From NCBI GenBank assembly GCA_017615595.1, contig JAFZZT010000038.1:1-52551 (forward strand): a stretch of 52,551 nucleotides of DNA, written 5' to 3'. This DNA is from Bacteroidales bacterium (GTDB taxonomy: Bacteria; Bacteroidota; Bacteroidia; Bacteroidales; WCHB1-69). Position numbers and translations under genes: made by a program. The first letter of the stretch is position 1. The number at the start of each line of letters is the position of its first letter. The notes beneath the pieces are model-generated. The model did not search any database. It was not told the DNA's origin and saw only the letters and a program-made list of their open reading frames with translations. Positions 18,270 to 25,057 of this stretch are shown piece by piece.

Positions 18270-18896
18270 ATGAGAAGATTTTCAATAATCTTAGCATGTT
18301 TTCTTATGTGTAGCCTCTTAACAGCACAGTCAATACAACTCCCCATGCCTCAGACCCGCGGTGGAATGCCTCTCAATGAAGCACTCTCCCATCGTTCCAC
18401 AGCCCGGGAGTTTTCAACGACCAATTTGAGCCTCCAGCAGATCTCTGATTTGCTCTGGTGCGCCAACGGCATTAATCGGACAGACGGCAAGCGCACCGCC
18501 CCTTCTGCCCGCAATGCCCAGGAAATTGATATCTACGTCTTTTTCGCCGATGCAGCCTATCTCTATGATCCGGTTGAAAATAAGCTCGTCATGGTCTCTG
18601 TCAAGGACCTTCGTCCGGTGACCTCGCACAGCGACTTTGCCAAGGATGCCCCCATTATGTTGCTCTTCGTGGCCAACTATGACAAGATGAAAGGTTTCGA
18701 TGAGTCGGCCAAGGAGTTCTATGGCGCTACCGATGCCGGCTATGTGAGCCAGAATGTCTATCTCTATTGTTCCTCCAACAGCCTTAGCACGGTGGTGATG
18801 GGGCACATTAACCGCGATGATCTTAAAAATGCATTGAAATTCAATGGTAAGGCGATACTCGCCCAATGTGTCGGATACCCAGCAAGTGAAGAATGA
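18270..18896 (+). CDS. SagB-type nitroreductase family protein, exported
   Basis: 208 residues from the ATG at 18270; an open frame 34 codons longer lies inside floA and was rejected. Residues 1-19 are a signal peptide ending 'SLLTAQ'. The mature part has the FMN-binding pattern of the SagB/ThcOx nitroreductase group: 'HRSTAREFSTTNLSLQQISD' , 'LLWCANGINR', 'RTAPSARNAQ', and near the end 'LYCSSNSLSTVV' and 'GYP'. An exported flavoenzyme of this type is common in Bacteroidota but its substrate is unknown. Its stop overlaps the next start by ATGA. Confidence 0.82.
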   Translation: MRRFSIILACFLMCSLLTAQSIQLPMPQTRGGMPLNEALSHRSTAREFSTTNLSLQQISDLLWCANGINRTDGKRTAPSARNAQEIDIYVFFADAAYLYDPVENKLVMVSVKDLRPVTSHSDFAKDAPIMLLFVANYDKMKGFDESAKEFYGATDAGYVSQNVYLYCSSNSLSTVVMGHINRDDLKNALKFNGKAILAQCVGYPASEE

Positions 18897-19669
18897 AAAG
18901 AAGACTGATTTTAATATGGTTTTTGGGCATAACCGTCATGGGTTATGCCCAAACTGGTTGCATACAGCCCGGTTTTTCCTATAGCTACCGGATGGTGCGC
19001 ATGGACTCCACCTGGGACTCCAAGATAGATCCCATGCTGCAACAATATGTCGATATCAAACACCAACAGTTGGAAGATATGATCAACATTGTCATCGGTC
19101 ATTCAGAGCAGACATTGACCTCCTTTGTGCCGGAGAGCCCGCTGTCTAATTTTCTGACGACTGTGCTTCTGGAAAAAGGTCCGCAATATGTCGATGACCC
19201 GCTGTTTGCCAAATGCGACATGTCGTTGCTCAATTTTGGCGGCATCCGATCCCAAATTCCTGCCGGCGATGTGCGGGTGGCCGACATCTATGCGATCTCG
19301 CCCTTTGAGAACACGTTGGTTTTCCTGCAAATCAAAGGCAGCGAGTTGCGTAAGGCGCTCACGCGTTTCACCGATAAGAAAAATGCCCCGATGGCAGGTG
19401 TCGTGATGACCTTCCGGAACGGCAAGCCCGTCAAGATCCTTGTCGGCAAGGAACCCCTGGATGACAACCGTCTCTATACGATGGTCACCCTCGACTTCAT
19501 CGCCAAGGGCGGGGATGGGATTATCAGCGACATCCAGTTTGAAAAAGCCGTCTATGTCAACATGGTTTTTCGTGAATTCCTGATTGAAGAGATTAAGGAG
19601 ATGACCAGTGAAGGCCAATCAATAGACGGCCGTTTGGAAGATCGTGTGATCATTGAGCGTCAACCGTAA
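18893..19669 (+). CDS. 5'-nucleotidase C-terminal domain protein without catalytic domain
   Basis: 258 residues with a signal peptide (1-19). The whole mature protein corresponds to the C-terminal, nucleotide-binding domain of periplasmic 5'-nucleotidases: 'ESPLSNFLTTVLLE', 'LLNFGGIRSQIPAGDV', 'FENTLVFLQIKGSEL' and 'FIAKGGDGI'. The metallophosphatase domain that carries the metal ligands and does the hydrolysis is missing. In many Bacteroidota this half is encoded next to a separate metallophosphatase gene; here the next gene is cstA. It may pair with a catalytic partner elsewhere or serve as a nucleotide-binding protein. Confidence 0.85.
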   Translation: MKRRLILIWFLGITVMGYAQTGCIQPGFSYSYRMVRMDSTWDSKIDPMLQQYVDIKHQQLEDMINIVIGHSEQTLTSFVPESPLSNFLTTVLLEKGPQYVDDPLFAKCDMSLLNFGGIRSQIPAGDVRVADIYAISPFENTLVFLQIKGSELRKALTRFTDKKNAPMAGVVMTFRNGKPVKILVGKEPLDDNRLYTMVTLDFIAKGGDGIISDIQFEKAVYVNMVFREFLIEEIKEMTSEGQSIDGRLEDRVIIERQP

Positions 19670-19706
19670 TGTAAGAACTTATTAGATTTTAAAACAATAG
19701 GATAGT

Positions 19707-21167
19707 ATGATTACTTTCTACATTGCACTGGTAGTGCTGCTTGTTGGTTATCTGGTGTATGGAACCTTTATGGAGCGCGTCTTCGGCGCCGATGGCGATC
19801 GTAAGACACCTGCCGTCACCATGGAGGACGGTGTGGATTATGTGCCGATGAAGCCCTGGCGCATATTCCTGATACAGTTTCTGAATATTGCAGGTGTAGG
19901 ACCTATCTGCGGCGCCATCATGGGTGCGCAGTTCGGCACCTCTTCATTCCTCTGGATCGTCTTTGGCAGTATCTTCGCGGGTGCGGTCCATGACTATCTC
20001 GCAGGCATGATGTCGCTGCGCAACAAAGGGTGCAGTCTCCCGGAGATTCACGGTGAGTATCTGGGCAACGGTATCAAGCAGTTCATGCGTGGCTTCATGG
20101 TGCTGCTGATGATCCTCGTGGGTGTGGTCTTCGTGAATACGCCGGCCACCTTGCTCACGGTGCACTTCACGCCCAATATGAGCGTGTTCGTGTGGGTGGG
20201 CATCGTGTTGGTCTATTATCTCATCGCCACCCTGTTGCCAATCGACAAGCTGATCGGACGTATCTATCCGATTTTCGGCTTTCTCCTGTTGGGTATGGCC
20301 GTGGCTATCGTGGTGGCCTTCTTCGTCTATCGTCCGGAGATACCCGAGCTGTGGTCTGGATTGCAGAATCGTCACCCCAACGCCGCACACAACCCAATCT
20401 TCCCGATGATGTTCATCTCCATCGCCTGTGGTGCCATCTCCGGCTTCCATGCCACCCAGTCGCCCTTGATGGCGCGCTGCATGGTCAACGAGAAGCAGGG
20501 GCGCCCCATCTTCTACGGCGCGATGATCACCGAAGGCGTGGTGGCGCTCATCTGGGCCGCTGCCGCCGCTTACTTCTTCAGTCCGGAGAGCGGTATCGTG
20601 ACGGCCGGCAAGTCGGGTCCCGCCATGGTGGGCCTCATCGCCGACACCTGGTTCCCGAAGGCCATCGCCATCATCACCATCCTCGGCGTCATCAGCGCGG
20701 CCATCACCTCTGGCGACACGGCCTTGCGCTCCGCCCGTCTGATCGTGGCCGACTTTATGCACTATGACCAGAAACCCGTCAAAAACCGACTGCTGATCGC
20801 TATCCCCATCTTTGCCATTACCTTGCTGTTCTTGATTTTCAGCTTGATAGATGCCAACGGCTTTGATGTGATCTGGCGCTATTTCGCCTGGGCCAACCAG
20901 CTGCTGGCGACCTTCACGCTGTGGGCCATCACCGTCTATCTGCGCCGCAATAAAGGCAAACAATGGTATCTGCTGACCTTGCTGCCGGCTCTGTTTATGA
21001 CCATGGTGACCTCCAGCTTCTTGCTGGTGGCCGAGAAAGAGGGTCTGGGCCGTTGGCTTCCACGCGGTGCCGGCTATGCCCTTGCCGCCGTCATCACCCT
21101 GGCCATCTTGGTCGTTTTTATCTCTAAATCCAGAAAGAGAGCGCAAACACAGGAAGTAAATGGGTAG
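19707..21167 (+). CDS. cstA: Carbon starvation protein A (peptide/pyruvate transporter family)
   Basis: 486 residues with about 14 hydrophobic helices. CstA-family proteins import peptides or pyruvate and are often induced by starvation. Recognisable blocks are 'NIAGVGPICGAIMGAQFG', 'HDYLAGMMSLRNKGCSLPEI', 'CGAISGFHATQSPLMARC' and 'SGDTALRSARLIVAD'. The length fits the short group seen in Bacteroidota, without the extra C-terminal part of E. coli CstA (about 700 residues). The 3' end overlaps ruvX by 8 bases. Confidence 0.92.
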   Translation: MITFYIALVVLLVGYLVYGTFMERVFGADGDRKTPAVTMEDGVDYVPMKPWRIFLIQFLNIAGVGPICGAIMGAQFGTSSFLWIVFGSIFAGAVHDYLAGMMSLRNKGCSLPEIHGEYLGNGIKQFMRGFMVLLMILVGVVFVNTPATLLTVHFTPNMSVFVWVGIVLVYYLIATLLPIDKLIGRIYPIFGFLLLGMAVAIVVAFFVYRPEIPELWSGLQNRHPNAAHNPIFPMMFISIACGAISGFHATQSPLMARCMVNEKQGRPIFYGAMITEGVVALIWAAAAAYFFSPESGIVTAGKSGPAMVGLIADTWFPKAIAIITILGVISAAITSGDTALRSARLIVADFMHYDQKPVKNRLLIAIPIFAITLLFLIFSLIDANGFDVIWRYFAWANQLLATFTLWAITVYLRRNKGKQWYLLTLLPALFMTMVTSSFLLVAEKEGLGRWLPRGAGYALAAVITLAILVVFISKSRKRAQTQEVNG

Positions 21168-21606
21168 AATATTAGCGATCGATTACGGCCAGAAGCGCGT
21201 GGGGTTCGCAGTCACTGACGAGCTGCGGATCTGCGCCAACCCGCTGGACACCATTCCGGTGGCGCAGGCCTTTGACTTCCTCAAGAAATACCTCCAAACG
21301 GAGAAGGTGGATGTCATCGTGATCGGTGAGCCCCGCAAACTGGACAACACCCCTTCGGACTCCACCCGCTATATCGAGCCTTTCGTCAACAGGCTGCGCA
21401 AGGAGCTGCCCAATATCTCGCCCAACACCACCATCGCGCGTGTGGACGAGCGCTTCACCTCCCGCATGGCCTTCCAGTCGATGATCGATGCCGGGTTGAA
21501 GAAGAAAGACCGCCAGAACAAAGCCCTCATCGACAAGGTGAGCGCCGCCATCATTCTGCAGACCTATATGGAACAGATAGAGTTCGACACCCATCATAAC
21601 CCTTAA
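21160..21606 (+). CDS. ruvX: Putative pre-16S rRNA nuclease / Holliday junction resolvase-like (YqgF family)
   Basis: 148 residues, RNase H fold. The opening 'ILAIDYGQKRVGFAVTDE' gives the first catalytic Asp (residue 8). 'VIVIGEPRKLDNTPS' and 'VDERFTSRMA' provide the conserved Glu/Asp positions, and 'IDKVSAAIILQTYME' the last Asp. YqgF is thought to mature the 16S rRNA 5' end; the resolvase name is historical. Translation is probably coupled to cstA by the 8-base overlap. Confidence 0.92.
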   Translation: MGRILAIDYGQKRVGFAVTDELRICANPLDTIPVAQAFDFLKKYLQTEKVDVIVIGEPRKLDNTPSDSTRYIEPFVNRLRKELPNISPNTTIARVDERFTSRMAFQSMIDAGLKKKDRQNKALIDKVSAAIILQTYMEQIEFDTHHNP

Positions 21607-21646
21607 CCTTTAACCTTTTAACCCATAACCTTTTAACCCCTTAATA
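21601..21646. repeat. Degenerate 7-8 bp tandem repeat (CTTTTAAC-type)
   Basis: About six units of the form CYTTTAAC run from the ruvX stop codon, which lies inside the first unit, towards def. Confidence 0.7.
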
Positions 21647-21669
21647 CCTGACAACTTAAAAATAATAGT

Positions 21670-22227
21670 ATGATATTGCCTATTTATGTTTACGGAGAGC
21701 CTGTCTTGCGCAAGTTGGCGCATGAGGTGGATGTAGAGAATACGGACTGGAAGCCCCTCGTGGCGGATATGTTCGAGACCATGTACCATGCCGGTGGTGT
21801 GGGCCTCGCCGCCCCGCAGATCGGAAAAGATATCCGACTCTTTGTTATTGATTCAGAGCCTTTTAAAGAATCCTTCCCCGATGTGCGGATTTTCAAGGGC
21901 GCCTTCATCAACCCGGTCATCACGGAAGAGTGGGGCGAGGACTTTGTCTTTGGCGAAGGGTGCCTCAGTCTCCCCAACTTGAACGAGGATGTGGTCCGCA
22001 AATCCAACATCCACATCGAATATTATGATGTCGATGGCCAGTTCCACGAGGAGGACTTCGATGGCTTGGTCGCTCGTGTGATTCAGCATGAGTACGACCA
22101 TCTGGAGGGCAAAGTCTTTGTGGATCATCTGTCCGGCATCAAGAAGATGGTGCTGAAACGGGCGCTCAACGATATTGCCACGGGCAAGTCACGCACCTCT
22201 TACAAGACTGTTCATCCTAAAAAATAG
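21670..22227 (+). CDS. def: Peptide deformylase
   Basis: 185 residues. It removes the formyl group from nascent proteins. All three family motifs are visible: 'GGVGLAAPQIG' (42-52), 'EGCLSLP' (96-102, metal ligand Cys98) and HEYDH (140-144, the HExxH metal site). The next gene starts directly at 22228 with no spacer. Confidence 0.97.
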   Translation: MILPIYVYGEPVLRKLAHEVDVENTDWKPLVADMFETMYHAGGVGLAAPQIGKDIRLFVIDSEPFKESFPDVRIFKGAFINPVITEEWGEDFVFGEGCLSLPNLNEDVVRKSNIHIEYYDVDGQFHEEDFDGLVARVIQHEYDHLEGKVFVDHLSGIKKMVLKRALNDIATGKSRTSYKTVHPKK

Positions 22228-22803
22228 ATGATGATGAGAAGACATTTTGTGCTGTTGTTATGTGTGGTGGCACTGCTGGGCACCAGTTGTCGCCAGCAGG
22301 GTAAAGGCACTGCTGCCACGGAGAAGAGCCAGGAGCTCTCGGATATGATGCAAGCCTATCGTCATGCCGACTCGCTATACCATGTGGGACGTATCGACAC
22401 TGCCGCCTTTGAGCGTTTTATCCGCTCAGCCGTGTCGCTGGCCGAGACGGATCCCCAGATGAATTCTGTCCCTGAGATGTTCTACAAGGCCGGCATCGGC
22501 AGCATGATTTTGGCCAAGGCCGCCGTCACGCGTGAGGAGACCGCCAAATATGCCAAGCAGGCGCTGCAGATTTTCTACGACTTCCAGGAGAAATATCCCG
22601 AACATGAGAACGCCAAGTACTGTTACTACCAGCGCGGCATTATCTATGATGATATCTTGGGCGATTATACCAGCGCACAAGATCAATACAGGGACTTCAT
22701 CAACCGCTATCCGGATGATAGTTTGGCGGTTCAGCTGAAGGATTACCTGAAACTGCTTGGGAAGAGCGAGTCCCAGCTGGAGGAGATGCTGGATTTGAAG
22801 TGA
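22228..22803 (+). CDS. TPR lipoprotein
   Basis: 191 residues. Signal peptide with lipobox 'LGTSC'; the lipidated Cys is at about residue 21. Starting at the third of three ATG codons in a row would shorten it by two residues. The mature part is helical. Residues about 105-175 look like two TPR-like repeats ('ALQIFYDFQEKYPEHENAKY', 'AQDQYRDFINRYPDD') of the type found in BamD/YfiO-like outer membrane lipoproteins. There is no sign that this is BamD itself, which is longer. Function unknown. Confidence 0.75.
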   Translation: MMMRRHFVLLLCVVALLGTSCRQQGKGTAATEKSQELSDMMQAYRHADSLYHVGRIDTAAFERFIRSAVSLAETDPQMNSVPEMFYKAGIGSMILAKAAVTREETAKYAKQALQIFYDFQEKYPEHENAKYCYYQRGIIYDDILGDYTSAQDQYRDFINRYPDDSLAVQLKDYLKLLGKSESQLEEMLDLK

Positions 22804-22818
22804 TCAGTGAACAGGATA

Positions 22819-22860
22819 GGCTAACGGCTAACGGCTAATGGCTAACGGCTAATGGCTAAA
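22819..22860. repeat. Six tandem heptamers GGCTAAC/GGCTAAT
   Basis: Six consecutive copies of GGCTAAY lie between two convergent genes. The stop codon of rnhB (read on the minus strand) lies inside the last unit. No hairpin is formed. Confidence 0.85.
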
Positions 22861-23458
22861 ATAGCAGTGGATCCAATTGTTTGATATGGAAGCTTTTCCT
22901 GTGGTAGGGGGAGCGTCCATATTCTTTGATGGCGGCTATCTGTTTGGGTGACGGGTAGCCTTTGTTGTGTTTCCAATCGTACATGGGATACTCCTCGTGA
23001 AGTTGGTCCATCAGTTGGTCGCGGTGCGTCTTGGCCAGGATGGAGGCGGCGGCGATGGAGAGATACTGGGCATCGCCCTTGACGATACAGTGGTAGGGGA
23101 TATGATGCACGTCCTGAAACTTGTTGCCATCGATGAGCAGCAGTTCGGGGCGGACAGCCAAGTCGGCAACCGCGTTGTTCATGCATTGGATAGAAGCCCT
23201 TAGGATGTTGATTTTGTCGATGACTTGCTCGCTGAGGGTCTGCACGGACCAGGCGATGGCGTCACGCTCGATGACAAGGCGGATCTCCTCGCGCTGCTTG
23301 GCGGTCAGCTGCTTGGAGTCGTTGATAAGGTCGTTGTGATAGTCGTGGGGCAGGATGACAGCCGCCGCGCAGACGGGACCGGCCACGCACCCGCGCCCGA
23401 CCTCGTCACATCCGCATTCCAGGATGGGCTTTTCTGAAAAATGGGATTTTAGAGCCAT
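22856..23458 (-). CDS. rnhB: Ribonuclease HII
   Basis: 200 residues. It cuts the RNA strand of RNA-DNA hybrids and single ribonucleotides in DNA. The active-site block 'ECGCDEVGRGCVAGPV' holds Asp18 and Glu19. Asp110 in 'LLIDGNKF' and Asp147 in 'AKTHRDQLM' complete the acidic cluster. The start overlaps the 3' end of the upstream membrane protein gene by 10 bases. Confidence 0.96.
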   Translation of the reverse strand: MALKSHFSEKPILECGCDEVGRGCVAGPVCAAAVILPHDYHNDLINDSKQLTAKQREEIRLVIERDAIAWSVQTLSEQVIDKINILRASIQCMNNAVADLAVRPELLLIDGNKFQDVHHIPYHCIVKGDAQYLSIAAASILAKTHRDQLMDQLHEEYPMYDWKHNKGYPSPKQIAAIKEYGRSPYHRKSFHIKQLDPLLF

Positions 23459-24411
23459 ATAAGAACGCAGGAAGCTACGATGAAAATAGTGTGAATCCAG
23501 TTCCGTTGTTCTATCAGGCTGGCTATGGAGAAAAGGATGGATGTCGGCATCAGCACATAGGGCAGAGCGGTGGACAAGTCATACGGTGAAAAGAGACAGA
23601 TGATCACCGAGGTGATGATCAGCAAGATGCAGAATACATATCGGCGACGTAAAGCCACAATCTTGTTGTCGAAATATACCTTCCCGGAAAAGGAAAAGAC
23701 TATCAAAGTCAAGCCCAGCACTCCAATCATCAGCCAGTCCAGCCAAGGGATGGATGAGGCATGATGGATGATGTTGAAATACTTCATCTGGTGGATGCCA
23801 TCCAGGATGCTCGGCATGGAATCGGCGAGGTATCCATAGGTGAAGAAATAGAGGTATGTAAAGATAAATCCGGCCAGCAGGATGAGGATCTCTTTGAATT
23901 TGGAGATGCGGGTGACGATGATGATCATGACCAGCAGCGCCATCAGCCAGATGGAGTTGTAATCGAAGAGTGTGTTGATTCCGATGGTGAGTCCGCAGCT
24001 GAAGAGCCTGTGGCTGATGGGGTTGCCGTGCTCGTTCTCCGCATTCAGCATGAGCACGAGGGAGGCTGTGGCGAAGGTGAAGAATACGGGGGAGAAAAGA
24101 AGAAAGGTCTTGTTGAGGTTCAGGAGCAGCAGGAAGAAGACGACAGGCATATAGGTGGGGCTCTCGGCGAACTTGCTGATGTTGAAGAAAGCCTGGATCA
24201 TCAGGCAGGAGAGAAGGGTCAGCAGGATGGCGAGGGTCTTGAAGATCCAAGGGGCGCTGGAGAAAAGCGGGTAGGTGGCTTGGTAAAGGAAAGCCTGGTT
24301 GTCGGGAGGGAGTATCTGCATCTGGGTGACGATGCTGAACACCGCCCAGGCGGCCAGTCCTACCACGGCAATGAGTTGTATGATGGTGTTTTTGTTTAGA
24401 TAGAAGAACAT
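23449..24411 (-). CDS. Polytopic membrane protein of unknown function (possibly DUF6427-like)
   Basis: 320 residues from the ATG at 24411, with about nine or ten hydrophobic helices spread over its whole length and short polar loops. A longer open frame adds 42 residues that lie mostly inside the upstream gene, so they were left out. The layout resembles the DUF6427 membrane proteins of Bacteroidota, but I cannot point to a diagnostic motif. It overlaps the upstream gene by 16 bases and rnhB by 10, so the three are co-transcribed. Function is unknown. Confidence 0.6.
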   Translation of the reverse strand: MFFYLNKNTIIQLIAVVGLAAWAVFSIVTQMQILPPDNQAFLYQATYPLFSSAPWIFKTLAILLTLLSCLMIQAFFNISKFAESPTYMPVVFFLLLLNLNKTFLLFSPVFFTFATASLVLMLNAENEHGNPISHRLFSCGLTIGINTLFDYNSIWLMALLVMIIIVTRISKFKEILILLAGFIFTYLYFFTYGYLADSMPSILDGIHQMKYFNIIHHASSIPWLDWLMIGVLGLTLIVFSFSGKVYFDNKIVALRRRYVFCILLIITSVIICLFSPYDLSTALPYVLMPTSILFSIASLIEQRNWIHTIFIVASCVLIWL

Positions 24412-24950
24412 GGTTGTGCAATCAAATCGGTGAAATAACGGAAAAGATGGACGGGGTGGGGCGGGGTGATCCGGATGATGTCCTGGACCGTGAAGGCTTT
24501 CTCCTGCAGCTTGCCGTCCGGGGCAAAGGAGAAACACCGGGCCATGACTTGGGCATCATCGAATTGGTAGAGACCGTTGTCGATGCGACAGACGGCATCC
24601 TCCACGGTCATCCGGAAATAGTATTGCATGCGCTCTCGCGTCAGTAGCGTGCTCGTCTGGGCGGCCTCGCGGACTAGCGCACACTGTGCTTCTGTCCAGG
24701 ATGTGGAAACCGGAACTGCCACTTTGCCCGTCAAAAATGCGGCGAACAAGGCGGCAAACGACTGCACATCCTCCTCCATGAGTAGCATGACGGTGCTGTC
24801 GGTGAGGGTGTCCAACTCATTCATGATGGGTGCCACATACTGGATGAAGGCAGCGTTAGTGTACTTGCGACCGCCACTCTCCAAACAGGTTTCGTTGGGT
24901 TGAAGCCTGACTCTCTGTAAAAATGGCGCTATGACAGAAGTGGTGAACAT
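24396..24950 (-). CDS. Short protein resembling the N-terminal part of adenylate-forming (AMP-binding) enzymes
   Basis: 184 residues from the ATG at 24950. Residues 1-110 follow the opening pattern of ANL-superfamily enzymes: an amphipathic start ('VIAPFLQRVRLQPNETCLE'), a 'GGRKYTNAAFIQYVAPIMN' segment like the 'Ty.eL...v' block, and 'AALFAAFLTGKVAVPVSTSW' like the 'l.aaf..G.v.vPl.p' block. The P-loop-like TSGTTG motif and everything after it are absent, so it cannot catalyse adenylation alone. It may be a relic, a split enzyme half or a repurposed domain. I chose the start because a promoter box lies 18 bases upstream. Confidence 0.5.
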   Translation of the reverse strand: MFTTSVIAPFLQRVRLQPNETCLESGGRKYTNAAFIQYVAPIMNELDTLTDSTVMLLMEEDVQSFAALFAAFLTGKVAVPVSTSWTEAQCALVREAAQTSTLLTRERMQYYFRMTVEDAVCRIDNGLYQFDDAQVMARCFSFAPDGKLQEKAFTVQDIIRITPPHPVHLFRYFTDLIAQPCSSI

Positions 24951-24963
24951 GGAGTTTTTTTTC

Positions 24964-25024
24964 GCCTGCAAAAATAAAAATTTCAAGCTATTCCGAATCG
25001 CATAAAAATCGTATTTTTGCAGGC
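24964..25024. promoter_or_regulatory. Symmetric divergent promoter: 13-bp inverted repeat containing both -7 boxes
   Basis: The arms GCCTGCAAAAATA (24964-24976) and TATTTTTGCAGGC (25012-25024) are perfect inverted repeats. The left arm holds the minus-strand -7 box (24969-24976) for the gene starting at 24950. The right arm holds the plus-strand -7 box (25012-25019) for the giant adhesin-like gene at 25058. The match extends past the boxes into the likely transcription start (CAGGC). Confidence 0.65.
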
Positions 25025-25057
25025 TTTTTTATACTTGAATATATATAACTCTAAAAT

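Noticed and set aside
19944-21146. 400-codon open frame opposite cstA
   Set aside because: The sense strand has all CstA blocks; the antisense product is a low-complexity Gly/Asp/His/Gln sequence.
22819-22860. Possible CRISPR-like or regulatory repeat array
   Set aside because: Units are seven bases and adjoin without spacers, so it is a simple tandem repeat.
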